A stretch of DNA of 64,000 nt. Origin: Plasmodium malariae. Its lineage: Eukaryota; Apicomplexa; Aconoidasida; Haemosporida; Plasmodiidae. Under the pieces are notes generated by a model that saw only the letters and a program-made list of their open reading frames with translations, searched no databases and was not told where the DNA came from. Below, piece by piece: positions 37,993 through 49,060 of the stretch. The stretch's first letter is position 1; every line of letters starts with the position of its first letter. The position numbers and the translations under genes are program-made. The stretch spans positions 1,591,001 through 1,655,000 of the forward strand of contig NC_041783.1 in assembly GCF_900090045.1 (NCBI RefSeq), in the 5' to 3' direction.

Positions 37993-38457
37993 ATGCAGTT
38001 TTTGAGTAATAGCTCCCTTATAGCGTCTTCACAGGGGCGAAATACATTACAACAAAAACGCTGCTGCACTTGCCATAAAAAATTTCTAAATATGGTGGAT
38101 GTAAAAATAATTTATATGAATAAAACAATATTTATGTATAAGGATGTCCTCATGGAATATCTTTTTTCAAATCAGCTACAAGCACAGTTGTAATATAAAG
38201 CAACGTTATATAAGAAGGGGAAATTTTGGAGCAGAAAAAATATGATGAAATTGTTGCTAATGGGAAGAAAGTATGTAACATATTCATATATACATATAGT
38301 GTATGCATACGTACATATAAACGTATTCAAACGTGCAAGTAATATATACAAAAATGCAATAATTAGCTCCAACTTAATACTATATTCGTTCAGTGAACAA
38401 ACAAAAGATGTAGGACCACGAAATTTCAAATCGACAAAATTGCTTTTAAATGAATAA
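37993..38457 (+). CDS. Candidate small spliced gene (partly resolved)
   Basis: A 66-codon ORF at 37993-38193 carries a CCTCHKKF element and ends MEYLFSNQLQAQL. Two further exon-like segments follow: 38215..38270 (acceptor ATATAAG, donor GTATGT) and 38367..38457 (acceptor AATTAG, ending EQTKDVGPRNFKSTKLLLNE and TAA). The latter two join in exact phase. I could not join the first ORF to the second segment in frame with a normal-length intron, so the first may be an independent ORF or the model is incomplete. No family recognised. It is divergent from RPA2. Confidence 0.35.
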
Positions 38458-39846
38458 AATATTTATAATAAAGAGGTTGATAAATAGAATATGTTAAAAA
38501 TCAATTTAATTAAAAGCGTTAAAAACAAAAAAAAAGTATATCTTTTTTCCTTTTTTTTTTTTTTTTTTTTTTTAATCTCAATTTGAGAAATATTTTAAAT
38601 GTATTATTGAATTCGAAGAGGCACGAAAGTAAAAATTATTTCCTATTCATTTTAGGATAACAACATTTATTTATTTATTCCATTTTATTTTACCGTGGTT
38701 TTCCGATTTTTTTTTTTTTTTTTTGAAAACTTGTGATTTTTAATATTTTTGTTCTCCATACATATTACATGCATACGTAATATATATATTTATAAATGCG
38801 CATGATGCGTACAGTAATTAATCAAAAGTATTTTTATATTTTGTGCAATACGTGTACCTACTGATAATAAGTGTACGCATTTACGTATACATAAACATAT
38901 ATACATATAAATATACATATATTATATACATATATATATATTTATATGCTAATACGTGGCTTTTTTTAATTTTGATATTTTTTTTTTCTCTCAAATGGCA
39001 AGTACACATATATTTGAGCAAATAGATATGAATATATGATTTTTAAATATATTTCTATTCTCCATTTTATTTTAGTATTTCTGGTTTGGTTAATTTTTTT
39101 TATTAAATTACATTTTTTTTCCCGTACATATAAAATATAATTATATATATATATATGTACATTTATGTACATTTTGCTATTTAACATGAATTTTTATCTT
39201 GGGTTATAATATATTTCATTTTGTTCATGTGGATTCACATTTTTACATTTATTTATTAACATGTATGCATTTGATGTTCGTATTTTTTGTTGCCGCTTCG
39301 TATATTTTATAACCTGTTCGTATATTTTATGACATGTTCATATTTTTTTATGACCTGTTCATATTTATTTATGGTCTGTTCATATTTATTTATGGCCTGT
39401 TCATATTTATTTATGACCTGTTCATATTTATTTATGACCTTTTCGTATTTTTTATGACCATTTCGTATTTTTTATGACCATTTCGTATTTTTTATGACCT
39501 TATATTTTTATGATTTCGTATTTTTTATGACCATTTCGTATTTTTATGACCATTTCGTATTTTTTATGACCATTTCGTATTTTTTATGACCATTTCGTAT
39601 TTTTTATGACCATTTCGTATTTTTTATGACCATTTCGTATTTTTTATGACCTGTTCATATTTATTTAAGTATTTATTCATGATATGCGCATACCCGCATT
39701 CACACACAAACTAAAATTCTTTCACAAATCGTTGATGGTTGATATTCAGTTTTGGTCATGTTTAGATTTATTTACACGAACTTTTATTAGATTTGAATGC
39801 ATACTAAAATTTATTCGAACGCGTATATAGTATTATTTTCCAAAAG
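38458..39846. other. Intergenic region upstream of delta-COP
   Basis: AT-rich DNA with poly-T at 38551-38572 and 38708-38724, TATA/CATA repeats at 38880-38950 and 39140-39160, and the long minisatellite 39294-39665 just before the delta-COP start. It presumably includes the delta-COP promoter. Confidence 0.6.
39294..39665. repeat. ~20-bp minisatellite of two related unit types, upstream of delta-COP
   Basis: About 18 units. The outer units resemble CCTGTTCATATTTATTTATG and the inner ones CCATTTCGTATTTTTTATGA, so the array has a core of one variant flanked by the other. It ends about 180 bp before the delta-COP ATG. Confidence 0.9.
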
Positions 39847-41322
39847 ATGACTGTGTTAAGTGCAGCTATAAGCACAAAAAGCAAAATTTTGGTTTCTCGG
39901 CAGTTTCAGAATATTAGTAAGTGTGATTTGGACTCGTTGACTATTCCCTTTTATAATTTAATCGAAAGAGAAAGAAGTGATCACACGTATATAGAAACTG
40001 ATAAGGTACGATATGTGTACCAACCGTTGGATAGCATATATATTTTTTTAATAACAAATATAAACTCGAATATTATAGAAGATTTAGAAATAATAAAAGT
40101 GTTAAGTCAGATTATACAAGATATATGTCAAGGAAATATAAATGAGAGTACAATTTTAAAAAAATGTTTTACGATAATTTTTTATATTGATGAATTAATT
40201 AAAAATGGAGTAAGAGAAATTGTAAATACGAATCAAATAAAAACATATATTGAAATGGAATCACATGAAGAAAAATTACAAACGATAATAAGAGAGAATA
40301 AAGAAAAAGAAGAAAAAGAAAGAAGGAAATTTATTGCTTCGAAATTAGAAAAAAATAGACAAAAACAAAATAAAGGTAGTACTAATAGTTTTATTTCAAA
40401 TGATATTATTAGTGCACTAGAATATAATACTAGTATTATAGACAATTTTATATATAAAAATGAAGAGCCAGATATTATGGATGAAAGTTTCGGTACGCAT
40501 AAAGGTATGCAGTTAGCTAACAAGAGAGATAATCATATAAGAATATTAGATGTAGTAGAGAATAATAAAATAGAAACTAAACCTACAATAAATGTTAATT
40601 CTCTTTTTGATAAATCAATTAATATAATAATAACAGAAAATATTATATGTACCTTAAGTTCTGAAGGAACTTTATGTGATTTAGATATTCAAGGTATTTT
40701 CAATTTGCAAATAAATAATCATAAATATTCTAAGGTAATAGTAGAATTAGAAAATGAGTATTTAGATAAAGCAAAAATACATCCTATATTAGACAAAAAT
40801 AAATATAATTCTAACGTATTAGAGTTAAAGGATAAAGGAAAAAATTTTAGAACTAATACTATATACCCGTTATTAAAATGGAAAATAAATTATTTAAACG
40901 ATTCTTATATTCCTCTTAACATAAGTTGTTGGCCATGTGAAGACAGTGAAAGTACATTACTAAATTTAGAAATTGAAAACAAAATGAAAAATATTGATGA
41001 AGTTATATATGACCTGAATGTCAATTTAATGTGTCCATCATCGAACAAACCGCAAATTATTAGTAAAGATAAAGGAGTTATTGAACATGATGGTCTTTTA
41101 TTATCTTGGAAAGTTGGTACATTAAAAAATAATCAAAACTGTCAAATAGAAATATCTATTCAGTCCAAACCAGAAAGTGTTTTCCCCTTTTCTGTGGAAG
41201 CCAAATCGAATATGTTATCCCATAAATTGAATGTTTTAAAAGTTTATGATGAAGATACAAAAGAAGATGTAGAATATGAAGTTAAGAAGAATATCACATA
41301 TCTTTTTACTATTAATAAGTAG
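39847..41322 (+). CDS. Coatomer subunit delta (delta-COP)
   Basis: Single-exon ORF of 491 residues, close to the ~510 of the animal protein. The N-terminus MTVLSAAISTKSKILVSRQF is the hallmark longin-domain start of delta-COP (residues 1-140). It is followed by a charged coiled linker with KEKEEKERRKF near 150-165. The C-terminal half (about 235-491) is a mu-homology domain with GTLCDLDIQG, YPLLKWKINY and LLLSWKVGTL segments. Delta-COP is part of the F subcomplex of COPI, which coats vesicles returning from Golgi to ER and recognises WxW-type tails. Low-complexity inserts are absent, which is unusual for this window and suggests strong constraint. It is divergent from RPA2. Confidence 0.95.
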   Translation: MTVLSAAISTKSKILVSRQFQNISKCDLDSLTIPFYNLIERERSDHTYIETDKVRYVYQPLDSIYIFLITNINSNIIEDLEIIKVLSQIIQDICQGNINESTILKKCFTIIFYIDELIKNGVREIVNTNQIKTYIEMESHEEKLQTIIRENKEKEEKERRKFIASKLEKNRQKQNKGSTNSFISNDIISALEYNTSIIDNFIYKNEEPDIMDESFGTHKGMQLANKRDNHIRILDVVENNKIETKPTINVNSLFDKSINIIITENIICTLSSEGTLCDLDIQGIFNLQINNHKYSKVIVELENEYLDKAKIHPILDKNKYNSNVLELKDKGKNFRTNTIYPLLKWKINYLNDSYIPLNISCWPCEDSESTLLNLEIENKMKNIDEVIYDLNVNLMCPSSNKPQIISKDKGVIEHDGLLLSWKVGTLKNNQNCQIEISIQSKPESVFPFSVEAKSNMLSHKLNVLKVYDEDTKEDVEYEVKKNITYLFTINK

Positions 41323-41951
41323 ACGAGTATTATCATGAAAGAAAAAAAAAAAAAAACGAGGATTGTATTATTTCACGACAGTGCTTCATTTTAGATAATA
41401 TTTTCAAAATCAGATGTGTGAAATCGCCATTTTGTTCTGTCGTATATGAAGTATAGTTTTAATCTACCGAAAAAAAAAAAAAGGATAAAATAAAATAACA
41501 AAATATTAACATGTCAAAACAACCAAATGAGTACTCGTTTGAACGTAAAGAAAAGGAGTTAACATTAGCAATCGATTTTTAACTGGAAAATAATTTTTTT
41601 TTCAATTTTGGTAGTTAAATTGGGATATGGGGGCTGGAGGGCTTTGTTTTTATAAGGTATCTCGTCTGCTGTCGCTGTAACTCTCTCTCATTTTTTCTTT
41701 TTCTTTATCTTTATCCTTTTATTTTTATTTTATTTTTTGGGTCTCTTTTTTTCAAGTGCGCATGGGGAACCATGTATATTTCCCATTAATGCATTTTTCT
41801 AATATGAACTTAAAAATGTAGAAAAAAAAAAAAAAAGGCAAATGGCACGCGCATATAGAATTAATAAAATCTATAAGTTAAAAGTGTAGTAGCATTTTGA
41901 AATGGTAGCATGGATATGGGACGTAACGCAAAATTGTGCTTTGTGCACTGC

Positions 41952-41988
<37 letters not shown>

Positions 41989-43280
41989 CTTGCGCGTAAA
42001 CACGTGCATATCTATTTTTTGAACGGAAGTTGAAGAACAATTTAATTTATGTTATGCCACGTTATTTCCACTTTTGTATATACTGTACACGTTAATTATT
42101 CCACTGTGAAGAAGCTTTTTTTTTCTTTTCCTCACATACATCATTTTCTATTTTTTTTCGTAGTTTACAAATTTATGTATGCGTTAATGTAACTTCGTGT
42201 GATGAAAACTGCATCAGAAGAATATGCCGCATTATCTATATAATAATATATATATATTTAGACAATACTGAATTGTGTTAAAAACATCGAATTTATTATA
42301 AGTTTGCTTGTTAACATATGAAATTTAAGCATAGCAAATTTTTAAAGAAAAAGGAAAAGAAAAAATAAGAAAAGACTACTTTCTCGACCAATATACTAAA
42401 AAAAAAAAAAAAAAGAACGACATATTATATATACATTTTTCCAAGATCCAGTACAGTATGAGAACCATTTTACGCGCTGAAAAAGTCAGTTTTTTTGAAT
42501 CAATACATGATTAATTATAACAAGGACACAGTTACTTAGTTCTTAAAGGTAATTACAAAATTTTGGTAGACATGTTAAGGAACACATGTGTATATGTGCA
42601 TATATTGGAGCTCCTCTCGTTTCAGGCTTAATATAAAAGTTATATTTCTGTTCTTTAGACATATAAAAAAAAAAAAAAAAAAAAAAGAAAATCCGTAGCA
42701 TTACTATATGACAGTTAAGCGAATAGGATATATGCGGCATTTTACCCCATTAAAAATGGCCATTTGTGTAGGTCCATTAAATATATTTGCGTATTTATGA
42801 ATATATGATGTTTTTTTTTTTTTTTTTTTTTTTTATTCTTCCGATCATATTTCAAAAGATTGTCTGTAAAATGAAAAATGAAATAATTGAAATAATTTAT
42901 ATATCTTAAATAATTTTTATAAGAATAAAGTGTAAAAAGGGGCTATTTGTCTTCACATTGATGCTACTTAGATAAGAGGGAAGGATAAAAAAAAAAAAAA
43001 AGAAGAAAAGTAAAATAAAATAAAGCAAAAATAAAATAAAGCAAAAATAAAATAAAGCAAAAGTAAAATAAAGCAAAAGTAAAATAAAGCAAAAGTAAAA
43101 TAAAGCAAAAATAAAATAAAGCAAAAGTAAAATAATGTAAAAGCAAAAAAAAAATAAAAGTAAAAAAAAGCAAATGCAAAAAACAGCTATATTATACGAT
43201 CGCTAAATAACAAGTCGTAACAAAAGCAGAAATGTTTGCCTAGATTAATATTGCTCCTGAGTTTGATAGAGCCAAATTTA
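41323..43280. other. Intergenic region with scattered exon-like segments
   Basis: Between delta-COP and the MORN gene. It has (TA)n at 41953-41985, poly-A at 42666-42685, poly-T at 42811-42833 and a 13-bp repeat at 43010-43140. Several short coding-like pieces occur: plus 41502-41579 (MSKQPNEYSFERKEKELTLA), plus 41900-41955 (VAWIWD...C-x2-C), and minus 42660 (MSKEQKYNFYIKPETRGAPI). There are also minus exons near 42425-42490 and 42165-42240. I could not assemble a complete gene on either strand. Confidence 0.45.
43010..43140. repeat. 13-bp minisatellite upstream of the MORN gene
   Basis: About nine units of AAAATAAAGCAAA with A/G changes, ending roughly 140 bp before the MORN-gene start codon. 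Confidence 0.85.
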
Positions 43281-45458
43281 ATGTGTCAAAAGGTACATAA
43301 GGGATTTTTATATAAAGACTGTGTTTTGTATGTCGGTGAATACGTTGTGTCTGATGATACGGCAGATGAAATAATTGTAGATAACACTAAAGATGAATTA
43401 GGTAAAAAGAAAAACGACATAGGGGGTGAAATTACAAAAGAGCAATGGGAGGAAACAAAAGTATATAGACTGAATAAAAAGAAAGAAGAAAACAAAAAGG
43501 AGAAGAGGGGGAAAAATGATAATAAGGAAAAAAACGAAAAAAGAGACGAAGAAAAGGACGATATAGTTGTCCACAAAAATGAAGATAATAATGAATGCAA
43601 TATTTATAGTGATAATAAGCGCAATAATTACAGGGATGACCACAAAAATGAAGATGAAAAAGGAAGAAGGATAATTTTGGAGGGACCCGGAAAATATATC
43701 AAACAGAACGAAATTTTCGTTGGTAATTTTGAAAAAAATGAATACAGGAAAGGGATATGGGTTAAGTACAGAAATATACATAATTTATTTTTCTACATGA
43801 ATATATACGATATGATGCTAAAAGAAAACCGAGTGCATGAAAAACATCAAAAAAAAAAAATAGACATGGACAATTTTAAAAATTTGTTATATGTACCTTT
43901 AAAAGAGGTTAACATATACATAGGGGAGTTTGATAACAATATGTTTAACGGATTTTCATTCTATTATTTTTACCCTTTCTTATATATTGGTTATTTTGTC
44001 AATAATTTAATGAACGGTTATGGCTATATGTTTTATATTGCTTCTGTAAAGGAAGAAAAGGACAGAATGGAAAAAAAAAAGGAAAAAAAAGAAAACATTT
44101 TTGCTACTTATAGCTTGTTCGATTTCTTATTCGTAAATGGGACGAAAAATGAAAAAGGAATAACAAGAGTGGTAGACACAAAATGGTCCGAGGAGCTCGT
44201 AAAAAAGGAAGGCGGATTAACGGTGGATATAGATGTTGACGTTGATACGACTGTCGATAATGCTGTTGTTAATGCTGTTGATGTGGTAGGGGAAGGAAAA
44301 AATGGGAAGCAAAAATTACAAAACGGTAAAAATAAAAATAGCGCTCATAAAACATTGAAGCCGAAAGAGAAGGATAATATCAAGGATAAACTATTATTCA
44401 GGACCTATGAGAAAATAGAAAAAATGATTAAAGAGAAAAATGAGTTAAGAAAAAAGATTCGAGAAGAGATGAACGGAAAAAGCAGCTCTATCAATTTAAT
44501 AGACAAAATCGAAAAAAATATTTTTAAAAATTTTAAATTGCAAATTAAAAAAGATAACAAAATAAAAAGGATAAAAAAATTTTTAAATGAAAATGAAAAG
44601 GTAAATATATTCGACATTTTCAAATATATATCTTATGATAATTTATTTTTTAAAGGGTATTTTTATAACAACCATTTTTCATCAAACACCAACGAACAGG
44701 AGATATACAAAACGATTTTTCTTGAATTGTATAAAGATAGTATCATTAAAAAAATAGAAGTAATTAAAAGAAATGTAATAAATGGAGTATCTGATGACGA
44801 TTTGCTTATAAGTAATCAGAATGCCTTATACATTTTAGAAAAACGAAAAAGGAGTATTGAGGGAGATGAGTATGCCACTAAAGAGGATGGGAAAAGTGTG
44901 TTCGCTGATAACGCGCAAGGTGAGGGCAAAATTGGGACGCAAAGTGGGGGAAAACTCAATGCAAAGGAAAATGCAAAAGATGTAAATGAAGGCACGAAGG
45001 AGGGAATACAAAATGAAAATTTTAAACAAGAATATTTTAAGGATATCATAGACTTTAACTTGCTTAAAAATATTTTCGAATCAACATCACACAGCAATAT
45101 CAACTATTCTGTTGAGGTAGTTACGGACAAAGAATTTCTAAAATACAAAATAAAATGTAACGAGTTAATAAAAAAAATGGATGAAGGAAGGGAAAATTGT
45201 CTGGATAAAGTTAATTTAAATTTAAACGGATACTACCAATTAGTCGTTTTAAATTTCAAGTGCAAAGACGAAACATCATTTAATTTAAATATAAACAAAT
45301 GTAATATTCAAAATATACACAAAATAAAAATGTTTTTTATCTCTTCCGATAAGTCATCAATAATTAAATATAATGCATTTCATCTGCATTATATATTTGT
45401 GTACATTAGAAGCGCAGAAAAAAAAGGCAAAAATAAACTGAAAAAAATTAAAAAATAG
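43281..45458 (+). CDS. MORN-like repeat protein
   Basis: The frame is open from 43221; the first in-frame ATG is at 43281, giving 725 residues. Degenerate MORN-type units (YxGxF/Y...G) are visible. LYVGEYV lies near residue 20, IFVGNFEKNEYRKGIW near 145, IYIGEFDNNMFNGFSFYYF near 215, YIGYFVNNLMNGYGYMFYI near 235 and FFKGYFYNNHF near 455. MORN repeats form beta-hairpin rods that bind lipids or scaffold membranes and cytoskeleton; in apicomplexans some act in budding. Between units lie long Lys/Glu/Asn-rich insertions, one with a VDVDVDTT-like stretch. A 5' intron cannot be excluded because the ATG lies close to the first repeat. It is unusual that the units are far apart rather than tandem. 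Confidence 0.75.
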   Translation: MCQKVHKGFLYKDCVLYVGEYVVSDDTADEIIVDNTKDELGKKKNDIGGEITKEQWEETKVYRLNKKKEENKKEKRGKNDNKEKNEKRDEEKDDIVVHKNEDNNECNIYSDNKRNNYRDDHKNEDEKGRRIILEGPGKYIKQNEIFVGNFEKNEYRKGIWVKYRNIHNLFFYMNIYDMMLKENRVHEKHQKKKIDMDNFKNLLYVPLKEVNIYIGEFDNNMFNGFSFYYFYPFLYIGYFVNNLMNGYGYMFYIASVKEEKDRMEKKKEKKENIFATYSLFDFLFVNGTKNEKGITRVVDTKWSEELVKKEGGLTVDIDVDVDTTVDNAVVNAVDVVGEGKNGKQKLQNGKNKNSAHKTLKPKEKDNIKDKLLFRTYEKIEKMIKEKNELRKKIREEMNGKSSSINLIDKIEKNIFKNFKLQIKKDNKIKRIKKFLNENEKVNIFDIFKYISYDNLFFKGYFYNNHFSSNTNEQEIYKTIFLELYKDSIIKKIEVIKRNVINGVSDDDLLISNQNALYILEKRKRSIEGDEYATKEDGKSVFADNAQGEGKIGTQSGGKLNAKENAKDVNEGTKEGIQNENFKQEYFKDIIDFNLLKNIFESTSHSNINYSVEVVTDKEFLKYKIKCNELIKKMDEGRENCLDKVNLNLNGYYQLVVLNFKCKDETSFNLNINKCNIQNIHKIKMFFISSDKSSIIKYNAFHLHYIFVYIRSAEKKGKNKLKKIKK

Positions 45459-46173
45459 AAAATAAAAAATGTAAAATTAGCACCTTAAGCATAAACTCTT
45501 TCTTTATGTTTCTCCATCAGCTTAAACTTCTTTTTATGCTTCCCTTTTTTTTTTTTTTTTTTTTTTTTCTAATTCCTTATATTTAAGTGGTATTGAGTGT
45601 ATGCTTTGTTCGTATAAGAAAAAAACAAGAAAAAAAAAATTTTTTAAATATTGAACCATAAACAATAAATGATCAATAAACATTGAGCAATAGTATAGTA
45701 GTAATAATCATAAACTTTTAATAATAAAAGGATGCGTAAAAAAAAAAAAAAAAAAAATGCAGAGAAGGCAGATAATAAAAAAGGTTAAAAGCTGGAAACC
45801 CTCGAAAAATTAAATTAATACCAAATAATTTTTTAGGCATTATATGCTACAAAATTAAGATAGTAATATCTATTTTGATTATGCAGAAATAGGCGAACCG
45901 GCACCACTCCGTATATAACAGATATAAATTTATGTGTGTATATATATATATAGATAGATATAGATATATATAAGCATATATAAATATCGTATATGTATAT
46001 ACATTAATATATGTGCCCTTATAATAATATTTATATATATATATAGAATAATTTATATTTGTTTCTTTATTTAATGAATTATATGTTTATTCTTTTGTTT
46101 AATTTCCCCCGACCACCCCTCACTATTTACATTTCTTTCGCACATTAAATAAGCCCAAGGACACAATATTAAA
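45459..46173. other. Intergenic region, two same-strand genes
   Basis: Contains poly-T at 45546-45569, poly-A at 45738-45757, and TATA/GATA runs around 45938-46050. It should hold the 3' end of the MORN gene and the promoter of the MPDU1-like gene. Nothing coding seen. Confidence 0.6.
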
Positions 46174-47086
46174 ATGCAAAGAACAAATTTTAACGTTTTT
46201 TCAGAAGAATTCTACGATAGACAAAATGTATTATCTGTTAGTGCAAAAAGAAAAAATAAAGCAGAAACTACACAGCATGTAGGATACGAGGAATATACAT
46301 GTGTGTAGTAATATACACGTAGTCAGATGGATATATATTTATTTTCCCATTTTTTCAATGTTTTTCCATTTTTTCCCATAATTTTGCATTTCTTCCCAAT
46401 TATTTCTCATTATTTCTCGTTTCTTCCTCATTATTTACATCTTTCTTTTTATTTTATTTTCCCATATTTCTGAACGATTTAAGGCGTTAAATAACTTATT
46501 AATATGCTCTCTCATTGTTGGTTCGTGTTTCGTCAAACTTCCTCAATTAAAAAAAATTATTTCAAACAAAAACGCAGCTGGTCTTTCAATTATATCATTC
46601 TATTTAGAGGTACTATTTTTTTTAATAACTACATAAGTTTATTTATGTGTGTTTATGCGAACAGTATTTTGTTTGTGCAAACAATTAGGGAGTTACTGCA
46701 AAAGGAAAGATGAATAATTGTTTATGAGAAGAGACACACGAAACAGTTACTTATGCATATAATAAAATAGTACTACAAATTTTAGAATAATATAATAATA
46801 ATTAATTGCCTTTCATTTTATTTCCAGATAATAGTATCCACTTCTTTAATAGCCTTTTCCATAAAAAAAAAAATAAACTATAAATTGTACCTTGACATTA
46901 TTTTGATAAGTTAAAAAATTACATATACTTATATGTATGTGTGTGTGTATGCTTTTATGTATATATGTACGTATGGACGCATATGCATATGCATTTTTGT
47001 ATGTATGTTTGCCTTATGTAGGTTCGCCGAGAGAGTGAAAACTAGGGCGAAACGAAAGAAAGACAATTTAGGCTTTAATTTCTGTG

Positions 47087-47118
<32 letters not shown>

Positions 47119-48240
47119 CACTTATGCCCTTTTCTGTAGACGTGCAGAATCTTTTAATAGTCTACTTTATGTGGAAGTACAACAATAAATATTCAAAATA
47201 TAAGAAAGCATTCAAAATTTCATTTTATGTGCTTTTTAATTTGTACTTGCTTTTCGCCTTGCCTGACGTATTGGTCCCTCTTCTTGGAATTACCTCTGCT
47301 CCATTAAGTTATTCGCTAAAAAGGGAAAATAAGAGAGAAACGATTAAAAGATATGAACGAGTGGACAAACGAATGAACGATGAATATCCTTTTTGCATAC
47401 GCTTCCCAACAATCTCTGCTTTTTCGAAATAACCGTAAATGCACATTTTCATTTTTTTCAGGGTGCCTTTCAAAAATACCCCAAATTTACCTAAATCACA
47501 AAAATAAAAATACAAGGAACTTATCATTTACATCTTGTGTTTTAGTCTTTTGTGGAAATCTTGCGAAAATATTTACTATCCTTTTTAACATAGATAATAT
47601 AATTTATATAGTATGCAACCATAAGACGAAATTAGACAAATAAAAGAACAGATATTATGTGCACATACGTACATACGTGCTTACGTACATACATATATAT
47701 ATGTGTATGTTAATACCCACGTATAGCATAATAGAAATGAAAAAAGTCGAAAAATATTGTGCATACTTTTTAATAAATCAAAATAGACTTTGAAAATTAC
47801 GTATTTTGGTGATATATTGCTTATATATTTATGCTCTTCATTTTTTAGTAGACTGCACTAACAATGGAGGGCAGTTCATTTTTACTACTATTATTATATT
47901 CGTTATCTTCATTATTTTATTTTCTAAGGTCAACTGTGGTTTTGTTTCTTTTTTAAATATTATCATTTTGCTGCAAGTAAAATCATCGAGCGAAAAATTG
48001 GACCTTATCGATATATTTTTTTTCGTTCTTTTCGTTCTTTTCGTTCTTTTCGTTCTTTTCGTTCTTTTCGTTCTTTTCCTCATTTTTATATTTTTTGTCC
48101 TTATGGCCTCTAATCCGTTTTTTCCCACATTTTCCCTTCCAATGTAATCTCCTCATTTTTTTCTTCGATTTTTTTAGATCTTTTATTACTGGAACAATAC
48201 GAAGAAAGTACTAGCTCAAGCTGAGAAGAAAAATTTATGA
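46174..48240 (+). CDS. Mannose-P-dolichol utilization defect 1 homologue (PQ-loop membrane protein), seven exons
   Basis: Reconstructed CDS: join(46174..46278,46484..46609,46828..46909,47140..47307,47462..47610,47852..47938,48178..48240), 259 residues (human MPDU1 is 247). All junctions are GT-AG and phases agree. The N-terminal FSEEFYDRQ corresponds to the EKCYDQ region. IVGSCFVKLPQL and CLSKIPQIYLNHKNKN are the two PQ-loop motifs. GNLAKIFTIL matches the GGSLARIFTS segment, and the tail IFYYWNNTKKVLAQAEKKNL matches LLFYWN plus a lysine-rich end. About seven membrane segments. MPDU1 is needed for use of dolichol-phosphate mannose/glucose in the ER, which feeds GPI-anchor synthesis. The exon 1 donor (GTAGGA at 46279) is the least certain; GTATTA at 46228 is the alternative. 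Confidence 0.85.
48022..48080. repeat. TTCGTTCTTT decamer repeat in the last MPDU1-like intron
   Basis: Six tandem 10-bp units CGTTCTTTTC within intron 47939-48177. Stop-free on both strands in some frames, producing false ORFs. Confidence 0.85.
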
Positions 48241-48367
48241 ATAAATATTTTTTTGTTTTTTGCTTTTTTCTTCTCTTCTTTTTTTAATTTTTTTACATTT
48301 TTCCTTTTTTGTTGTTCTGTTCTGTTCTGTTCTGTTGATTTTTTTTTTTTTTTTTTTTTTTTGTTAC

Positions 48368-49023
48368 CTATAATCCCATTATCCCAGCTAAGTAAATTCC
48401 TTTAACATTCATTTTAGCATTTTTACAAAAAATAGTATGTAAATGTGTTAAATCAGGAGAGGGAAACAGACGAATAGGTACTTGATAAAGTGCAAGAAGT
48501 CTTTCCGCCATGCTGGTTGTACGTATATACATAAGTATATATGTATATGTGTATGTTTATGTGTTTATGTATGTATGTATGCACTTATGCATATATGTAT
48601 GGATATTTCCACGTACTTGGAATTATCCCCCAGAGCTCTGTTCATTAATGTGAAGTTTATTCCTTGTTCATATTTTTTTTTTTTTTTTTGTATAAACCCT
48701 ATGTACAATGTTATGTTAAAAAAGTAGACAATAGATTATAGAAAATGTGTGCCTCATAAGAATAAAAAATTACTTACAATCATATGAAAAAAAAGAAAAT
48801 AATTGGATTTCTTCCGTTTTTATCCTGCTAAATTCCACAAAACTGTACACTATATAAACGCTGAATAATGCTCAGGTAAATGTTCTTAGCTAATGTTGGA
48901 TCGTTTATAAATCTATTCCTTAGTAATAAAGAAAAAAAAAAGAAAAGAAAAATGCACGTTAAAAAGTTATTCTAATAAAGAGGTTATAGCCTCGTTCAAA
49001 AATAATTAAATGAAAAAAGGGCC

Positions 49024-49060
<37 letters not shown>

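Noticed and set aside
41900..41960. Peptide VAWIWD followed by NCALC resembling the start of RBX1/APC11 RING proteins
   Set aside because: No downstream exon on plus supplies the rest of the RING (CNH..H..C, CPxC) within the next kilobase, and the upstream acceptor is poor. The match is too short to name a gene.
43236..43280. Upstream extension of the MORN ORF from a TTG codon
   Set aside because: TTG is not a normal start in Plasmodium nuclear genes; the first in-frame ATG is at 43281. An unseen 5' exon remains possible.
46610..46713. Apparent frameshift at an eight-T run in the MPDU1-like gene that would extend exon 2
   Set aside because: The family alignment is satisfied, with correct length, by splicing at GTACTA (46610) to the exon at 46828. 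The frame after the T run is intronic.
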